Shown here piece by piece: positions 28,776 through 36,706 of a stretch of 39,797 nucleotides of DNA (the stretch's first letter is position 1; each line of letters begins with the position of its first letter). Source of the stretch: a virus; IMG/VR virus record IMGVR_UViG_3300033981_001677, positions 1-39,797 of that record, one strand, 5' to 3'. The notes under the pieces were generated by a model. The model made no database searches and had not been told where the DNA came from. It saw only the letters and a program-made list of their open reading frames with translations. The position numbers and the translations under genes are program-made.

Positions 28776-29183
28776 TTATTGGTTTGTTGGATAATGTGTT
28801 GATATGTATTCTACAGCATCGGCAACGCTGTCAGCAAGTTTTGTCGACATATATTTCATATAGGGTCGATCACTATTTTGCTTTGAGCATATGACTATTA
28901 CGGGTTGATCGTTTAGTTTTGCGTATGCCATTTCGAAGTCAGTGCCTATGTAGGCTCTATCTTCTAGCATGTATTCTACCAGCAAAATGTCTGATCGTTT
29001 CTGCATAAACAGATTTTTTTGCACTATTTCTTCAGCTGACATAGTATCGTCTTCTGATATAGAAGTAGGGTCAAGAACCTTATAGTCTCTCTGCTTAAGA
29101 AGCTCGGCAGCTTCTTTTCTCCAGCCAAGAGCATAGTCGCCTACGTAATCCATTGCACCAGCTAAATAAACTGTAACACTCAT
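28776..29183 (-). CDS. Nucleoside 2-deoxyribosyltransferase-like protein
   Basis: From ATG 29183 the product is 135 residues; the ATGA overlap with the endonuclease V-like gene supports this start over TTG 29192. It has VYLAGAMDY at the N-terminus and the helix GWRKEAAELLKQRDYKV. KNLFMQKRSDILLVEYM carries the conserved Asp, and YIGTDFEMAYAKL carries E84, the likely catalytic glutamate. This matches nucleoside 2-deoxyribosyltransferases and related deoxyribosyl hydrolases. It would swap or remove bases on deoxynucleosides, for nucleotide salvage or to feed a modified base. Substrate is not visible. Confidence 0.78.
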   Translation of the reverse strand: MSVTVYLAGAMDYVGDYALGWRKEAAELLKQRDYKVLDPTSISEDDTMSAEEIVQKNLFMQKRSDILLVEYMLEDRAYIGTDFEMAYAKLNDQPVIVICSKQNSDRPYMKYMSTKLADSVADAVEYISTHYPTNQ

Positions 29184-29584
29184 ACTGGCCAACTATATTC
29201 TAGGTCTGTGGGCTCATCAAAAAATTGGCTATAATATTCATAGTCTTTTCTTAATAAGTTAGACCTATGTGATCTGTGGAATTCTTCATCGCCAAACCAG
29301 CTCGGCATTTGTGGAGACGGAATTAATATTTCCTCAAACTGCATGTTGTTTTTATACCCTCTATTGATCCATTCTTGGATAGTATAATTCTGGTAAACCT
29401 GTAGAGCAGATTCGTAGCCTGACCACATACGTGTTACTGGGTGATTTCTCCAACCTTTTGTTGGTGTACGATCAAGTAATATGTTTAAAACTTGAAAAGT
29501 TTCTACGCGCTGCTTGCCAAGTCTACGATAATCTAATACCCGAACTGATTCTTGTAGATCTGCGTATGGTAAAAATGTTTGCAT
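29180..29584 (-). CDS. MSMEG_6728-family / endonuclease V-like (pyrimidine dimer glycosylase-type) protein
   Basis: The 134 residues begin MQTFLPYADLQESVRVLDYR, then RLGKQRVETFQVL, a start conserved in the MSMEG_6728 and Pyr_excise-like families. Further conserved parts are GWRNHPVTRMWSGYESAL, EWINRGYK, PSWFGDEEFHRSHRSNLLRK and the terminal EYSWP. The conserved Arg/His-rich pattern fits a DNA-repair glycosylase relative of T4 endonuclease V, although activity for this family is not established here. Its start overlaps the thermonuclease stop (TAATG), so repair genes are coupled. Found in actinobacteria and their phages. Confidence 0.8.
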   Translation of the reverse strand: MQTFLPYADLQESVRVLDYRRLGKQRVETFQVLNILLDRTPTKGWRNHPVTRMWSGYESALQVYQNYTIQEWINRGYKNNMQFEEILIPSPQMPSWFGDEEFHRSHRSNLLRKDYEYYSQFFDEPTDLEYSWPV

Positions 29585-29985
29585 TATGCCTTCTTAAATT
29601 CATTAAAAGTTTTGTCGCCTACGCCAAAGTATTCTCTAGCTAGTCCAGCCTTAACAATTTCTGTGTTAAGACATTCGCCAGCTTCGTTCCATACTCTAGC
29701 AAGTATTCTACCATACTTTTCATTCTTATCTAGAATTGTTTCTATCTTCACCTTACTACCAGCTTTTTTAATCCATTGATCAGTAAATTCTTTTGCAGCG
29801 AGTCCCATCTTCTTTTCTTCAAGGTTTGTAGTACGACTTTCGGGGGTGTTAACGCCATAAAGTCTTACGCTCTTTGGCCCAAGGTGTACTTCGAATCCAA
29901 GATCAATATTTATCTTGAACGTATCTCCATCTACTACTTTAATTACTTCTGCGTTGTATAAATAAACATTAAATTGATCTGACAT
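29584..29985 (-). CDS. Staphylococcal nuclease-like (SNase) protein
   Basis: The 133-residue thermonuclease-fold protein has VIKVVDGDTFKIN with D19 and D21, SVRLYGVNTPES with R41 and E49, and KYGRILARVW with R93. These match the catalytic Arg, Glu and Arg and the calcium-binding Asp of SNase. The second calcium Asp of the classic 'DTPE' motif is Asn46 here (VNTPE), as in some phage homologues. There is no signal peptide, so it acts inside the cell or is released by lysis. Likely a DNA or RNA endonuclease for host genome breakdown or repair. AGAAGATA precedes the ATG. Confidence 0.86.
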   Translation of the reverse strand: MSDQFNVYLYNAEVIKVVDGDTFKINIDLGFEVHLGPKSVRLYGVNTPESRTTNLEEKKMGLAAKEFTDQWIKKAGSKVKIETILDKNEKYGRILARVWNEAGECLNTEIVKAGLAREYFGVGDKTFNEFKKA

Positions 29986-30015
29986 TTTATCTTCTTTCTA
30001 TTGTTGTGTAAAAAT

Positions 30016-30024
30016 ATTATAGTA
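30016..30024 (-). promoter_or_regulatory. Candidate promoter -10 (TACTATAAT)
   Basis: Minus-strand TACTATAAT lies 31 nt before the SNase ATG 29985 and overlaps the stop of the GT60-like gene. It contains the six-base TATAAT within the TACTATAA family. Confidence 0.4.
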
Positions 30025-30922
30025 TTTTTTTAAAATATTCATCATATAGTTCTTTTGTTTCAGCTCCCCAAAAACCAAAATTTAGACCTTGATAAAATCT
30101 TTTGCCATGCCAGCCTTTTCTGGTCTGATCAAAATCATACCTTAAAAATTCATATTTAATATCATCTTTATATTTTTCTTCTGTGAAACCGCCATGTTCG
30201 CCTTTACCCAATGTGGATATAGGTGTTATGTCTGAACTAAAAAACCTATAACCTCTAGTGGATGCTCTAAGAGCTGTTATTTCTTGCTCTGGATCCATTA
30301 ATATAAATGGATTATAAGAAATATCATATAAAAATTTTGATTCGCCGAATAAGAAACCACCATAACAAAGGTAGTGCTCAAGAAATTTTCCAAGAATCTT
30401 TTCTTCCGACTCTCTAGAATGGTCTGGATGAGTCTTAACATCTCCTTCCCTATAAAGAGGGTAAGCTTTAATTCCATAAAAGTTTTTTATGTAAGCTTGA
30501 TCATTATCGAAATAATCTTTTTCACGATGCCAAGCTAACGATTGCGATATCAAAGGTTTATCGCAATACTGCAATAACTCCTTTAGGTCGCCTAGCAATC
30601 GTGTGTCCCAGCCTTTTGCAAAAATTGTGTGTGCATCTAGCTGCAAAAAATATTCTTCATCTTCTAAAAGACTTGCTGCAGCTACCCTAGCCAGCCCAAG
30701 ACCTAGTGGATTTTTATATGTTACATTAACGCATCTCACATTTTTGTAACCAGAAAAATCTTCAAATTCAAGGTTGTTTGTTTTCTGGTTAAAGATTCCA
30801 ATATATACATTGTGTGGGTTATCCGCCTTTGCAAAAGCATCTTCTACAGTTATGTGCGTAAACTTTTCGTTAAAAGCTGGAATCGCTATAAATATATGGT
30901 CATTAAATATATGGTCATTCAT
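30017..30922 (-). CDS. GT60-like glycosyltransferase
   Basis: The 301 residues have HIFIAIPAFNEKF and the family-defining YFLQLDAHTIFAKGWDTRLL (D-x-H metal site, about 94-113). Later segments are YGGFLFGESKFLYDISYNPF, MDPEQEITALRAST and GYRFFSSDIT. This is the GT60 pattern (GlcNAc transferase of Skp1-type, PF11397-like) seen in phages and actinobacteria. It probably transfers GlcNAc or a related sugar to a protein or glycan. N-terminal residues 2-11 repeat NDHIF twice because of a 15-bp tandem duplication. The gene is paired with the GT2 gene 30930. Confidence 0.85.
   Translation of the reverse strand: MNDHIFNDHIFIAIPAFNEKFTHITVEDAFAKADNPHNVYIGIFNQKTNNLEFEDFSGYKNVRCVNVTYKNPLGLGLARVAAASLLEDEEYFLQLDAHTIFAKGWDTRLLGDLKELLQYCDKPLISQSLAWHREKDYFDNDQAYIKNFYGIKAYPLYREGDVKTHPDHSRESEEKILGKFLEHYLCYGGFLFGESKFLYDISYNPFILMDPEQEITALRASTRGYRFFSSDITPISTLGKGEHGGFTEEKYKDDIKYEFLRYDFDQTRKGWHGKRFYQGLNFGFWGAETKELYDEYFKKIL
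30890..30919 (-). repeat. 15-bp perfect tandem duplication at the GT60 start
   Basis: AATGACCATATATTT occurs twice in a row on the minus strand (30905-30919 and 30890-30904), right after the ATG at 30920-30922. It gives a repeated NDHIF, keeps frame and probably arose by slippage. Confidence 0.9.
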
Positions 30923-30929
30923 GAGTTAG

Positions 30930-31733
30930 CTAGTCTCGTTCGATCCCCATATGATCGCAAGCTTTTCTAAAAATTTCTCTTGATATAGGGAAGTAATGAT
31001 CTACGTGGCTGATCCCTTCTCCGGGCTTTGCCGACGAAGCGTGCCAGCTATGTCCAATTGATACGCTACCGTCATAGACTACGTTATAGCCTAAGTGGCG
31101 GGCAAAATAAGAACACCATGTTTCTTCGTAGTAATGTGGAGTAGGCAGGAACGCGCCTAGAGCCTCAGGATGGATCTCTTTATACTTAGGATGGTTTAAC
31201 ATAGCGTCCCATACTTCTCTTCTTATAAAGTAAGCTGATCCAGATATTGTGATACAGTTTACTCTGTCTCTAAACATTGTATCTTCGGGATCACTCAACA
31301 TCCAACCTCTCATGATTGGTTGTGCGCCAGTGCCCGTCATGCCGGCATGCGTTACTCGACCGTGTTCGTCTCTTTGCTTAGGGCCCAATATGTGTATGTC
31401 GGGGTTGCTATCGAAGATTGCTTGTATCTTATCTACATCATCGTTAGTCATCCATACATCAGAATTCAGCAAGCCTATTATATCTGAATTAGTTTTGCTG
31501 CCCATATAGTTACAAGCAGCAGCGTACCCTATGTTCTTTCTCAAAAACAAATTTTCTATATGATAGTTATGACCAGTTTGTCTAATGAACTCTATAAATT
31601 CGTCAGTAGAATCATTGTCTGTTATATGTAGCTTCCAGTTCCTATTTTTATCGCCTAGGTCAGAATGAAGGGTATCCAAAAATCGCTTCATTAGACCAGC
31701 AGTGTTATGGTTTACTACGCACAAGTCTATCAT
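30930..31733 (-). CDS. Family 2 glycosyltransferase (rhamnosyltransferase-like)
   Basis: The 267 residues have MIDLCVVNHNTAGLMKRFLD, LHITDNDSTDEFIEF and NLFLRKNIGYAAACNYM, then DIIGLLNSDVWMTNDDV with the N-S-D equivalent of the DxD metal site. TISGSAYFIRREVWDAM is the typical acceptor loop. The C-terminal GHSWHASSAKPG may be donor-binding. Length and motifs match GT2 enzymes of rhamnosyl-type. It is coupled to the upstream small gene (ATGA overlap) and followed 7 bases later by the GT60-like gene. Confidence 0.87.
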   Translation of the reverse strand: MIDLCVVNHNTAGLMKRFLDTLHSDLGDKNRNWKLHITDNDSTDEFIEFIRQTGHNYHIENLFLRKNIGYAAACNYMGSKTNSDIIGLLNSDVWMTNDDVDKIQAIFDSNPDIHILGPKQRDEHGRVTHAGMTGTGAQPIMRGWMLSDPEDTMFRDRVNCITISGSAYFIRREVWDAMLNHPKYKEIHPEALGAFLPTPHYYEETWCSYFARHLGYNVVYDGSVSIGHSWHASSAKPGEGISHVDHYFPISREIFRKACDHMGIERD

Positions 31734-31966
31734 ACTGAACAGCCTAATATTCTGTAGGCATCTTTCCCATTCAAGCCCATTTTAATCATAGTGTCATATT
31801 TATCTTGAGCTTTTACTAATGAATCGTCAGTAAAAAATTCTTCTAGTCTATTTCTCAACTGTTTTTCTGTAGGCTCGATGAAGCTACCACGATTAGGTTT
31901 CTGGTTCTTGTTGTAATATAATTGCAACATCACAAAAGTTACTCCGGCTACTGCAAGACCAAGCAT
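31730..31966 (-). CDS. Small single-TM protein
   Basis: ATG 31966 (78 residues, MLGLAVAGVTFVMLQLYYNK...) is chosen because GGGAG lies 7 nt upstream; frames from 31984 or 32011 overlap the preceding gene. It has one hydrophobic N-terminal helix of about 17 residues, then a charged segment (SFIEPTEKQLRNRLEEFF) and a helical C-terminus ending GLNGKDAYRILGCSV. The C-terminus overlaps the GT2 start (ATGA). No family is recognised; a membrane-anchored helper for the glycosyltransferases is possible but unsupported. Confidence 0.6.
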   Translation of the reverse strand: MLGLAVAGVTFVMLQLYYNKNQKPNRGSFIEPTEKQLRNRLEEFFTDDSLVKAQDKYDTMIKMGLNGKDAYRILGCSV

Positions 31967-31970
31967 CTTC

Positions 31971-32213
31971 TTACTCCCATTCATCATAGCCCACTTCTTC
32001 TTGCGGTACAAATTGGTTTTCGTTTATAGCTGATCTTACACGTAATGCAAGATCGTTAATTTTGGCTTTCAATTGCTTGTCTTCTTCTTTTCTCAAAGCA
32101 GATTCTAACACCTCAGCTATAGACAAAAGCTCACTAGTTTGCATTATAACAAACGCTTCGTAAGGTTTGAGTTTGATATTAATTTTTTTCTTAGATACTT
32201 GTTTCTTTGTCAT
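31971..32213 (-). CDS. Hypothetical helical small protein
   Basis: The 80 residues begin with a Lys-rich tail (MTKKQVSKKKINIKLK). A long amphipathic helix follows (EAFVIMQTSELLSIAEVLES, then ALRKEEDKQLKAKINDLALRV), and the end is acidic (QEEVGYDEWE). It may dimerise as a coiled coil. It overlaps the 70-codon gene upstream by 23 bases. No domain is recognised. Confidence 0.62.
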   Translation of the reverse strand: MTKKQVSKKKINIKLKPYEAFVIMQTSELLSIAEVLESALRKEEDKQLKAKINDLALRVRSAINENQFVPQEEVGYDEWE

Positions 32214-32403
32214 CTTCTTCTTCTATCTGATAAACACAAAGGTCATTTGTGTCTGGTTCAAATGTAACGAATAATACTTTTTTACTCTTTGGGTCTATGC
32301 CCTGTGGTGCAGGTGTTTCCATTGCTATCTTCTTAGAAGAACATCCATACACCTGGCTAACGCCTTCATACAAAACTATATAGTTTAATTTTGACGCTGC
32401 CAT
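32191..32403 (-). CDS. Hypothetical small beta-rich protein
   Basis: The 70 residues (MAASKLNYIVLYEGVSQVYG...) show a beta-rich plan with two strands (NYIVLYEGV, KKVLFVTFEPDTNDLCVYQI), an exposed CSSKK loop and an acidic end (EEEDDKETSI). No motif is recognised. It starts about 39 bases after the stop of the small two-TM gene upstream and overlaps the next gene by 23 bases. Confidence 0.62.
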   Translation of the reverse strand: MAASKLNYIVLYEGVSQVYGCSSKKIAMETPAPQGIDPKSKKVLFVTFEPDTNDLCVYQIEEEDDKETSI

Positions 32404-32441
32404 TTATTGTATCTCTATCTTTTTTGCTGCTACTAACATAG

Positions 32442-32609
32442 CTATATTATAGCAAGTGCCAAACCAGAAATTGCGCCTATAGCCAAAGATAATGAGATCA
32501 TTTGGTATCTTGTTCTTTTATTCTTCTCTAGTTGCAAGACGTTGTTTAGCGAAACTAACCAGTTAATACAGACTGAGAATGTTACCAGCAATAAAATATC
32601 GATAAACAT
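32442..32609 (-). CDS. Small two-TM protein downstream of thyX
   Basis: ATG 32609 opens 55 codons, MFIDILLLVTFSVCINWLVS...MISLSLAIGAISGLALAII, ending at TAG 32442-32444. It has two hydrophobic helices joined by a charged loop (EKNKRTR), a typical phage small membrane protein plan. Its start overlaps the thyX stop by TAATG. The frame fills the gap between thyX and the 70-codon gene with no room for another start, so it is probably real. No function is assigned. Confidence 0.6.
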   Translation of the reverse strand: MFIDILLLVTFSVCINWLVSLNNVLQLEKNKRTRYQMISLSLAIGAISGLALAII

Positions 32610-33379
32610 TAGTTTCTACCCACTAAGCACGATATGGAAACAGGATACAGCGGTTGCACTAATTTATAGACTGCATCAGCGTACTGCTGTATTTCTTTTT
32701 GCGATTCTTCTGCCAGTCTTTGATTCAAGAACAAAGCTACTGACTGTAAGCTGGCTGACCATCTGTAAACTACGTTCATAGCATAGGCCGGCAAGAACAA
32801 TCGGGCCTGCTCAGGGGCCACCCCATTTTCCATAGCCATATTATAAAGTGCTTCACCCTGCTCTATATATCGGTTGAGCTCGTTGGTCAATACAGAGCCG
32901 ATCCAGGGGCCTACAGAGCCTCCAGAGCCCTGCTTCTTGTCCTCTGGGGCCATGCGCCAATCTTCTACTCCTGGGACATAGAAATCAGGGTCCATAGTTA
33001 TGTATCTTCTAGACGACTCATTCCAGGAATCCATTGTATGGTCAGACCCGACTACGTATTTCCAGTGTTGTCTAGCAACCATAAGCGGAGCCTTAAATTC
33101 GAACGTGATAAAAGCGTGCCTAAACGGTGACATGTGATTTTCTCTAGCTAAAAAATTAATCAATCTAGCATCTGCGACTGTCAGTTCTTTGGTTGTATTC
33201 TCTTTAGCAAAAGAGGCTCTAGCTGCATTAACTACAGAAACGTCAGTCCCCATATGATCAACTAATTTTACGTACCCATTATTCAATACAGGGATTAAAT
33301 GATCGCTTTCTTTATCTATTCCAGAAGTAACTACCGGTGAGATCTCTGAAAAGTTTTCATCAGATTCTTCTATCTTCAT
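32609..33379 (-). CDS. thyX: Flavin-dependent thymidylate synthase ThyX
   Basis: The product is 256 residues from ATG 33379, which follows GGAGAAG; longer frames overlap the upstream gene by up to 47 bases. LVDHMGTDVSVVNAARASF and NHMSPFRHAFITFEFKAPLMVARQ are family-typical, as is SWNESSRRYITMD. It converts dUMP to dTMP with FAD and methylene-THF. The classic RHRxxS loop after ARQ reads HWKYVVGSDHTMDSWNE, lengthened by about six residues with RHR changed to KYV. The tail carries AEQARLFLPAYAMNVVY-like sequence, here PEQARLFLPAYAMN. It lies with RNR in a dNTP block. Confidence 0.92.
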   Translation of the reverse strand: MKIEESDENFSEISPVVTSGIDKESDHLIPVLNNGYVKLVDHMGTDVSVVNAARASFAKENTTKELTVADARLINFLARENHMSPFRHAFITFEFKAPLMVARQHWKYVVGSDHTMDSWNESSRRYITMDPDFYVPGVEDWRMAPEDKKQGSGGSVGPWIGSVLTNELNRYIEQGEALYNMAMENGVAPEQARLFLPAYAMNVVYRWSASLQSVALFLNQRLAEESQKEIQQYADAVYKLVQPLYPVSISCLVGRN

Positions 33380-33707
33380 CTTCTTCTCCATCTTCGCTAT
33401 CGTCATAATACTCTACCATAGAATCCACATAAAAGATAGCTATAGCTTCTCTAAGTTTTTCTGAACTAAAATAAAGATCTTCAATCATATCATACACAGA
33501 TTTATCTAAAGAAAACAAAGGGTCATTAAGTAAATCATTCAACACCATATTAATATCAATATTAGAGTAGTTTAAAGATTCAATTATATTTAAATACTTT
33601 TGTATTTGATTAATCTTCTCTTCTTGTATTATTTTATCTACATTATCTATGGCGATTTCTTCTGTTATTTCTGAAAATTTATTATTTAAATCATCTTTTT
33701 CAGACAT
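33360..33707 (-). CDS. Hypothetical acidic protein
   Basis: The 115 residues are strongly acidic and helical, with coiled-coil-like Ile/Asn/Glu spacing (QEEKINQIQKYLNIIESLNY), a DLLNDPLF segment and a poly-acidic tail (DDSEDGEEDEDRR). No motif is recognised. It overlaps thyX and follows RNR by 29 bases. Acidic small proteins of this type sometimes bind host enzymes, but there is no evidence here. Confidence 0.65.
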   Translation of the reverse strand: MSEKDDLNNKFSEITEEIAIDNVDKIIQEEKINQIQKYLNIIESLNYSNIDINMVLNDLLNDPLFSLDKSVYDMIEDLYFSSEKLREAIAIFYVDSMVEYYDDSEDGEEDEDRRI

Positions 33708-33736
33708 AATACCCCATTCTTAAGTTGATGGATTAA

Positions 33737-35839
33737 TTAACCTTTAACGTTTTCCTTAATGAACTTTATTTCGCATGAGTCTGTAGTGCAATAGTTTTCT
33801 CCAATTGCATCTGCTGCAAGTCCAGCATAGACTCCAGAGAAATCAATTGGGAACAAGTCCATTGACCCCTGCTTGTATTCTTCTTCTGTTATTTGCGTGT
33901 ACGGCATTTGCGGATAGGTCATGTTCCCTGAAGGTAGAAATGATACTGTCTTTAACTGACCATCGTACATGTGCAAAACAGTTCCAACGTGTTGAGATTC
34001 CGTTTCTGGATTAAAAGAAACAGTGACAGAGACTGAGTTATCTGACCAGTATCTTTGGGCAACGGCAGCGAGTGACATCTTTTCAAAGATTGTTACATCA
34101 CGCTCTGCTCTCTTTGCCCCAGATTCAATCGGAAAAAATACAACTGACGTTGTATCAGGAGATTCTGACGCTGGTTCAACTCTATAGTTAGCCATTTTAA
34201 ATAATGGCAACATTGGGTCTTCGTTTGAGAATCTAATTGCACGATTAAAGAACTTTCCACCTGGGGTCCAGTGGACTCCTGGAGACTGTCCAGCAAGGAT
34301 CGATACAGTACCTGATGGCTTCACTGTTGTCATCTTAATTGATTCGCGCACACCAAGCCACTCAGAATAAATATTATCATATCTCTGAATTGTCTTGTAT
34401 CCTTGGTCCATCCAGTCACGAAGTACAGGCATCCCGTTTATGTCTGCAAAGTCTGCTACTCCAGACATTGAAGTACCTATGCGTCGGTTACGTTGCATGA
34501 TTGCATTAGTCTCTTCCCAATGGGTTGGAAGGAGTGTTACGGTCTTAGCATAGAGATAGGCAAACTTTAAAGTTCTCTTATAATCTTCCAGGGAGTCATG
34601 TCGGCCTAAGTATGTCTCCACTAATGTGCAGCACTCGTAGGACTCAAGGGACTGCTCAGCACATGGGTTGAAACCTGCTACCCTATGATCTTTGTTATTA
34701 ACTGCGTCAGCAAGACGCCCATACTTGCGAGCCATGTCCATCCAAATAACCCCTGGCTCACCATTTCTAGCGATGCCATCAACGATAGGAGAAAGGTCTT
34801 GACCAACAGAAACCTCTACTGAGTTATTGGACATCCAACCCCAGCCTGGGTTTTCTGAGTCATATGAATTTCTTTCTGGAAATACTTCAGCGTTCTTTAA
34901 GTTTAGAAAATCTTGATCGTCAATTCTACCAATCAAAAGCTCTGCTGATCGTCTTACGTTTCCTGAGACTACACAGACACCAATTAAGTTTCCTATATCA
35001 GCTATGTCTTTTCGTGTTAACTTCTCACCTGCACGACCTAAGAATAGCTTTCTAATTGCCTCGTGTAATTTCATTAAAGGAGCTGGACCAGATGCTGTTC
35101 CTCCAAATGTTTTAATTGGACTACCCAATGGACGAATAAGTGTATAGTCAAATTGGATAGGATTTTGATCCGGCTTTAAGAAAGAGTTAATTAAATCGCC
35201 AGTAGCTCTTGCCCAGCTCTCACGATCATCAGCAATAGCATCTACAACAGAAGCTTTTGTTGGCTCATATATTGTAAAGTCTTTATCTGCACCTTTGTCG
35301 TCAAATCCTACGCCTACTCCCAACATGGACGCTTCCATCAAGAACATGAACGGCTTAGCTGGATTAGCCTTTGTCATTTCTGCTGTGCTAACAAAGGCAC
35401 AGTTCTGCAGTGCAGCTGAGTTCTTATGAACGTTAACAATCTGTGTTCCCATCATCCAAAGTCCACGACCTGGTGGTGTCCACTTAAAGTTGAACAAGCG
35501 ATCAAAAGCTTCCTTTGCTGAAGCCTGAGCCTTTGCGTCATTCCATGGAAGGCGGCTCTTCTTGCAGTGATCTTTTTGCAAAGAGTACATGCCGTTAATA
35601 ACTCTTTCGCATACATCAACCCATGTCTCTTTTGTGCCATCTTCTTTTAGTCTTGAATACGTGCGGAGAAATGTTATCTCTCCAACGGAGTTTCCAGCTG
35701 CGTCAACATAACCAAATGGCGCAGTTTTGCTCCTATATGACTGGACAAAATCATCAGTAATCCTAAACGCAAAAGTACTAGTCGACTTGGTTTCGATTGG
35801 GAATAAGTCAGGATTGCCGTTTTCTATTTCTTCTAACAC
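33737..35839 (-). CDS. nrdJ: Adenosylcobalamin-dependent ribonucleotide reductase (class II, monomeric RTPR-like)
   Basis: The 700 residues start at GTG 35839, which has AAGGAG about 9 nt upstream. Catalytic features are LQNCAFVST (first active-site Cys), GFNPCAEQSLESYECCTLVETY quoted in parts as FNPCAEQSLE and ECCTLVE (radical Cys and N-x-C-x-E), MTTVKPSGTVSILAG and VSVTVSFNPETE, and a C-terminal CTTDSC Cys pair for reduction. Length and single-chain form fit the Lactobacillus-type reductase that uses B12 and NTPs. It supplies dNTPs during infection, independent of the host NrdAB; the host must provide cobalamin. It lies upstream of thyX. Confidence 0.93.
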   Translation of the reverse strand: MLEEIENGNPDLFPIETKSTSTFAFRITDDFVQSYRSKTAPFGYVDAAGNSVGEITFLRTYSRLKEDGTKETWVDVCERVINGMYSLQKDHCKKSRLPWNDAKAQASAKEAFDRLFNFKWTPPGRGLWMMGTQIVNVHKNSAALQNCAFVSTAEMTKANPAKPFMFLMEASMLGVGVGFDDKGADKDFTIYEPTKASVVDAIADDRESWARATGDLINSFLKPDQNPIQFDYTLIRPLGSPIKTFGGTASGPAPLMKLHEAIRKLFLGRAGEKLTRKDIADIGNLIGVCVVSGNVRRSAELLIGRIDDQDFLNLKNAEVFPERNSYDSENPGWGWMSNNSVEVSVGQDLSPIVDGIARNGEPGVIWMDMARKYGRLADAVNNKDHRVAGFNPCAEQSLESYECCTLVETYLGRHDSLEDYKRTLKFAYLYAKTVTLLPTHWEETNAIMQRNRRIGTSMSGVADFADINGMPVLRDWMDQGYKTIQRYDNIYSEWLGVRESIKMTTVKPSGTVSILAGQSPGVHWTPGGKFFNRAIRFSNEDPMLPLFKMANYRVEPASESPDTTSVVFFPIESGAKRAERDVTIFEKMSLAAVAQRYWSDNSVSVTVSFNPETESQHVGTVLHMYDGQLKTVSFLPSGNMTYPQMPYTQITEEEYKQGSMDLFPIDFSGVYAGLAADAIGENYCTTDSCEIKFIKENVKG

Positions 35840-35857
35840 TTTTTATGTCTCCTTGTT

Positions 35858-36562
35858 TTAGTTATTCTGGTATGTTTTCACGTATTTTGGATTTGTTTTT
35901 GCTAATTCCATTTTTTTTATCTTAAGTATTTTTTCTAAATTGTATACTTTATATATCTGTTTCTCGAAAAAGTAGCCGCTTCTCCAGTTGGTTACCTTTG
36001 GTAACAGACCTTTGTGGCTTATGAATATACTGGACACTACAGCTCCACCATATATTGTAACAAGATTCTTAAGCTTTTGCGCAACTAGATCTTTGTTACT
36101 TGCGTCTATACAACCGCTTGAATCCGCTTTATCGTACAGCCAATTAAAAGCTTGTCGCGTCATTGGCGAATAGTCGATTGGGTCTATTACACCTAGTTCT
36201 ATTATTTTTTTTCTATTATTTTTAATCTCTATATCAGTTGTCACTACTTCTTTGAATAGTTCAAACCAATCGCGTTCGTAAAATTGTGCCCAAGCTGTAC
36301 ACCAAAATAACAAAGAGTGAGGGGGGTCTGGTATCTGAGTGTTGTCCATACCAGGCAGCAGTATAGCACAGCTTACTGCTCTTTTAACTAAAGCCTTTGA
36401 TTGCTCTTCGTTCTTGTTCTTATTATAAAAATTTCCCCATAGCTTTTGTATGTGTTCTGACCACTCTACATCTGCTATATATAGCTTAAGATATTCTTCT
36501 GCTAGTTCTATGGGCATAGCGTCTTCTGCTATGACTCTTTCAAGTAAATTTTTTGACACCAT
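35858..36562 (-). CDS. Hypothetical protein upstream of RNR
   Basis: The 234-residue product starts at ATG 36562 or GTG 36559; AGGTGG fits the GTG slightly better in spacing. It is helical and rich in Trp/Lys/Glu, with WSEHIQKLWGNFYNKNK, LLPGMDNTQIPDPPHSLLFW, DPIDYSPMTRQAFNWLYDKA and KVTNWRSGYFFEKQIYKVYN. No motif is recognised. It is the first gene of the RNR operon, after a promoter motif (36589-36600) and a terminator. Function unknown; a nucleic-acid or membrane-associated role cannot be judged. Confidence 0.7.
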   Translation of the reverse strand: MVSKNLLERVIAEDAMPIELAEEYLKLYIADVEWSEHIQKLWGNFYNKNKNEEQSKALVKRAVSCAILLPGMDNTQIPDPPHSLLFWCTAWAQFYERDWFELFKEVVTTDIEIKNNRKKIIELGVIDPIDYSPMTRQAFNWLYDKADSSGCIDASNKDLVAQKLKNLVTIYGGAVVSSIFISHKGLLPKVTNWRSGYFFEKQIYKVYNLEKILKIKKMELAKTNPKYVKTYQNN

Positions 36563-36588
36563 AACCACCTGTCTAAAATTAGAAAAAC

Positions 36589-36600
36589 ATATAAAGTAAC
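36589..36600 (-). promoter_or_regulatory. Candidate promoter -10 region (GTTACTTTATAT)
   Basis: GTTACTTTATAT on the minus strand lies 27 nt before ATG 36562, downstream of the 36613-36639 terminator. It is a member of the GTTACTATAA family with one T-for-A change. Confidence 0.4.
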
Positions 36601-36612
36601 CGTATAAATAAG

Positions 36613-36639
36613 TAAGTCCCGTCTAGGCGACGGGACTTA
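36613..36639 (-). terminator. Intrinsic terminator between structural and RNR operons
   Basis: An 11-bp stem (TAAGTCCCGTC/GACGGGACTTA) with a 5-nt loop, followed on the minus strand by CTTATTTATA. It ends the structural-gene transcript. Confidence 0.8.
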
Positions 36640-36664
36640 GATAACTAATGTTCATGCCTCGTAT

Positions 36665-36673
36665 AGTATATCA
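36665..36673 (-). promoter_or_regulatory. Extended -10-like box (TGATATACT)
   Basis: TGATATACT lies about 26 nt upstream of the 36613-36639 hairpin, giving a roughly 50-nt transcript with no ORF. It repeats the layout at 6009 and 7154. It has one mismatch to TATAAT. Confidence 0.3.
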
Positions 36674-36706
36674 AGGCGCTAACTGATTAGTGGGATTGTA
36701 GCGTGA

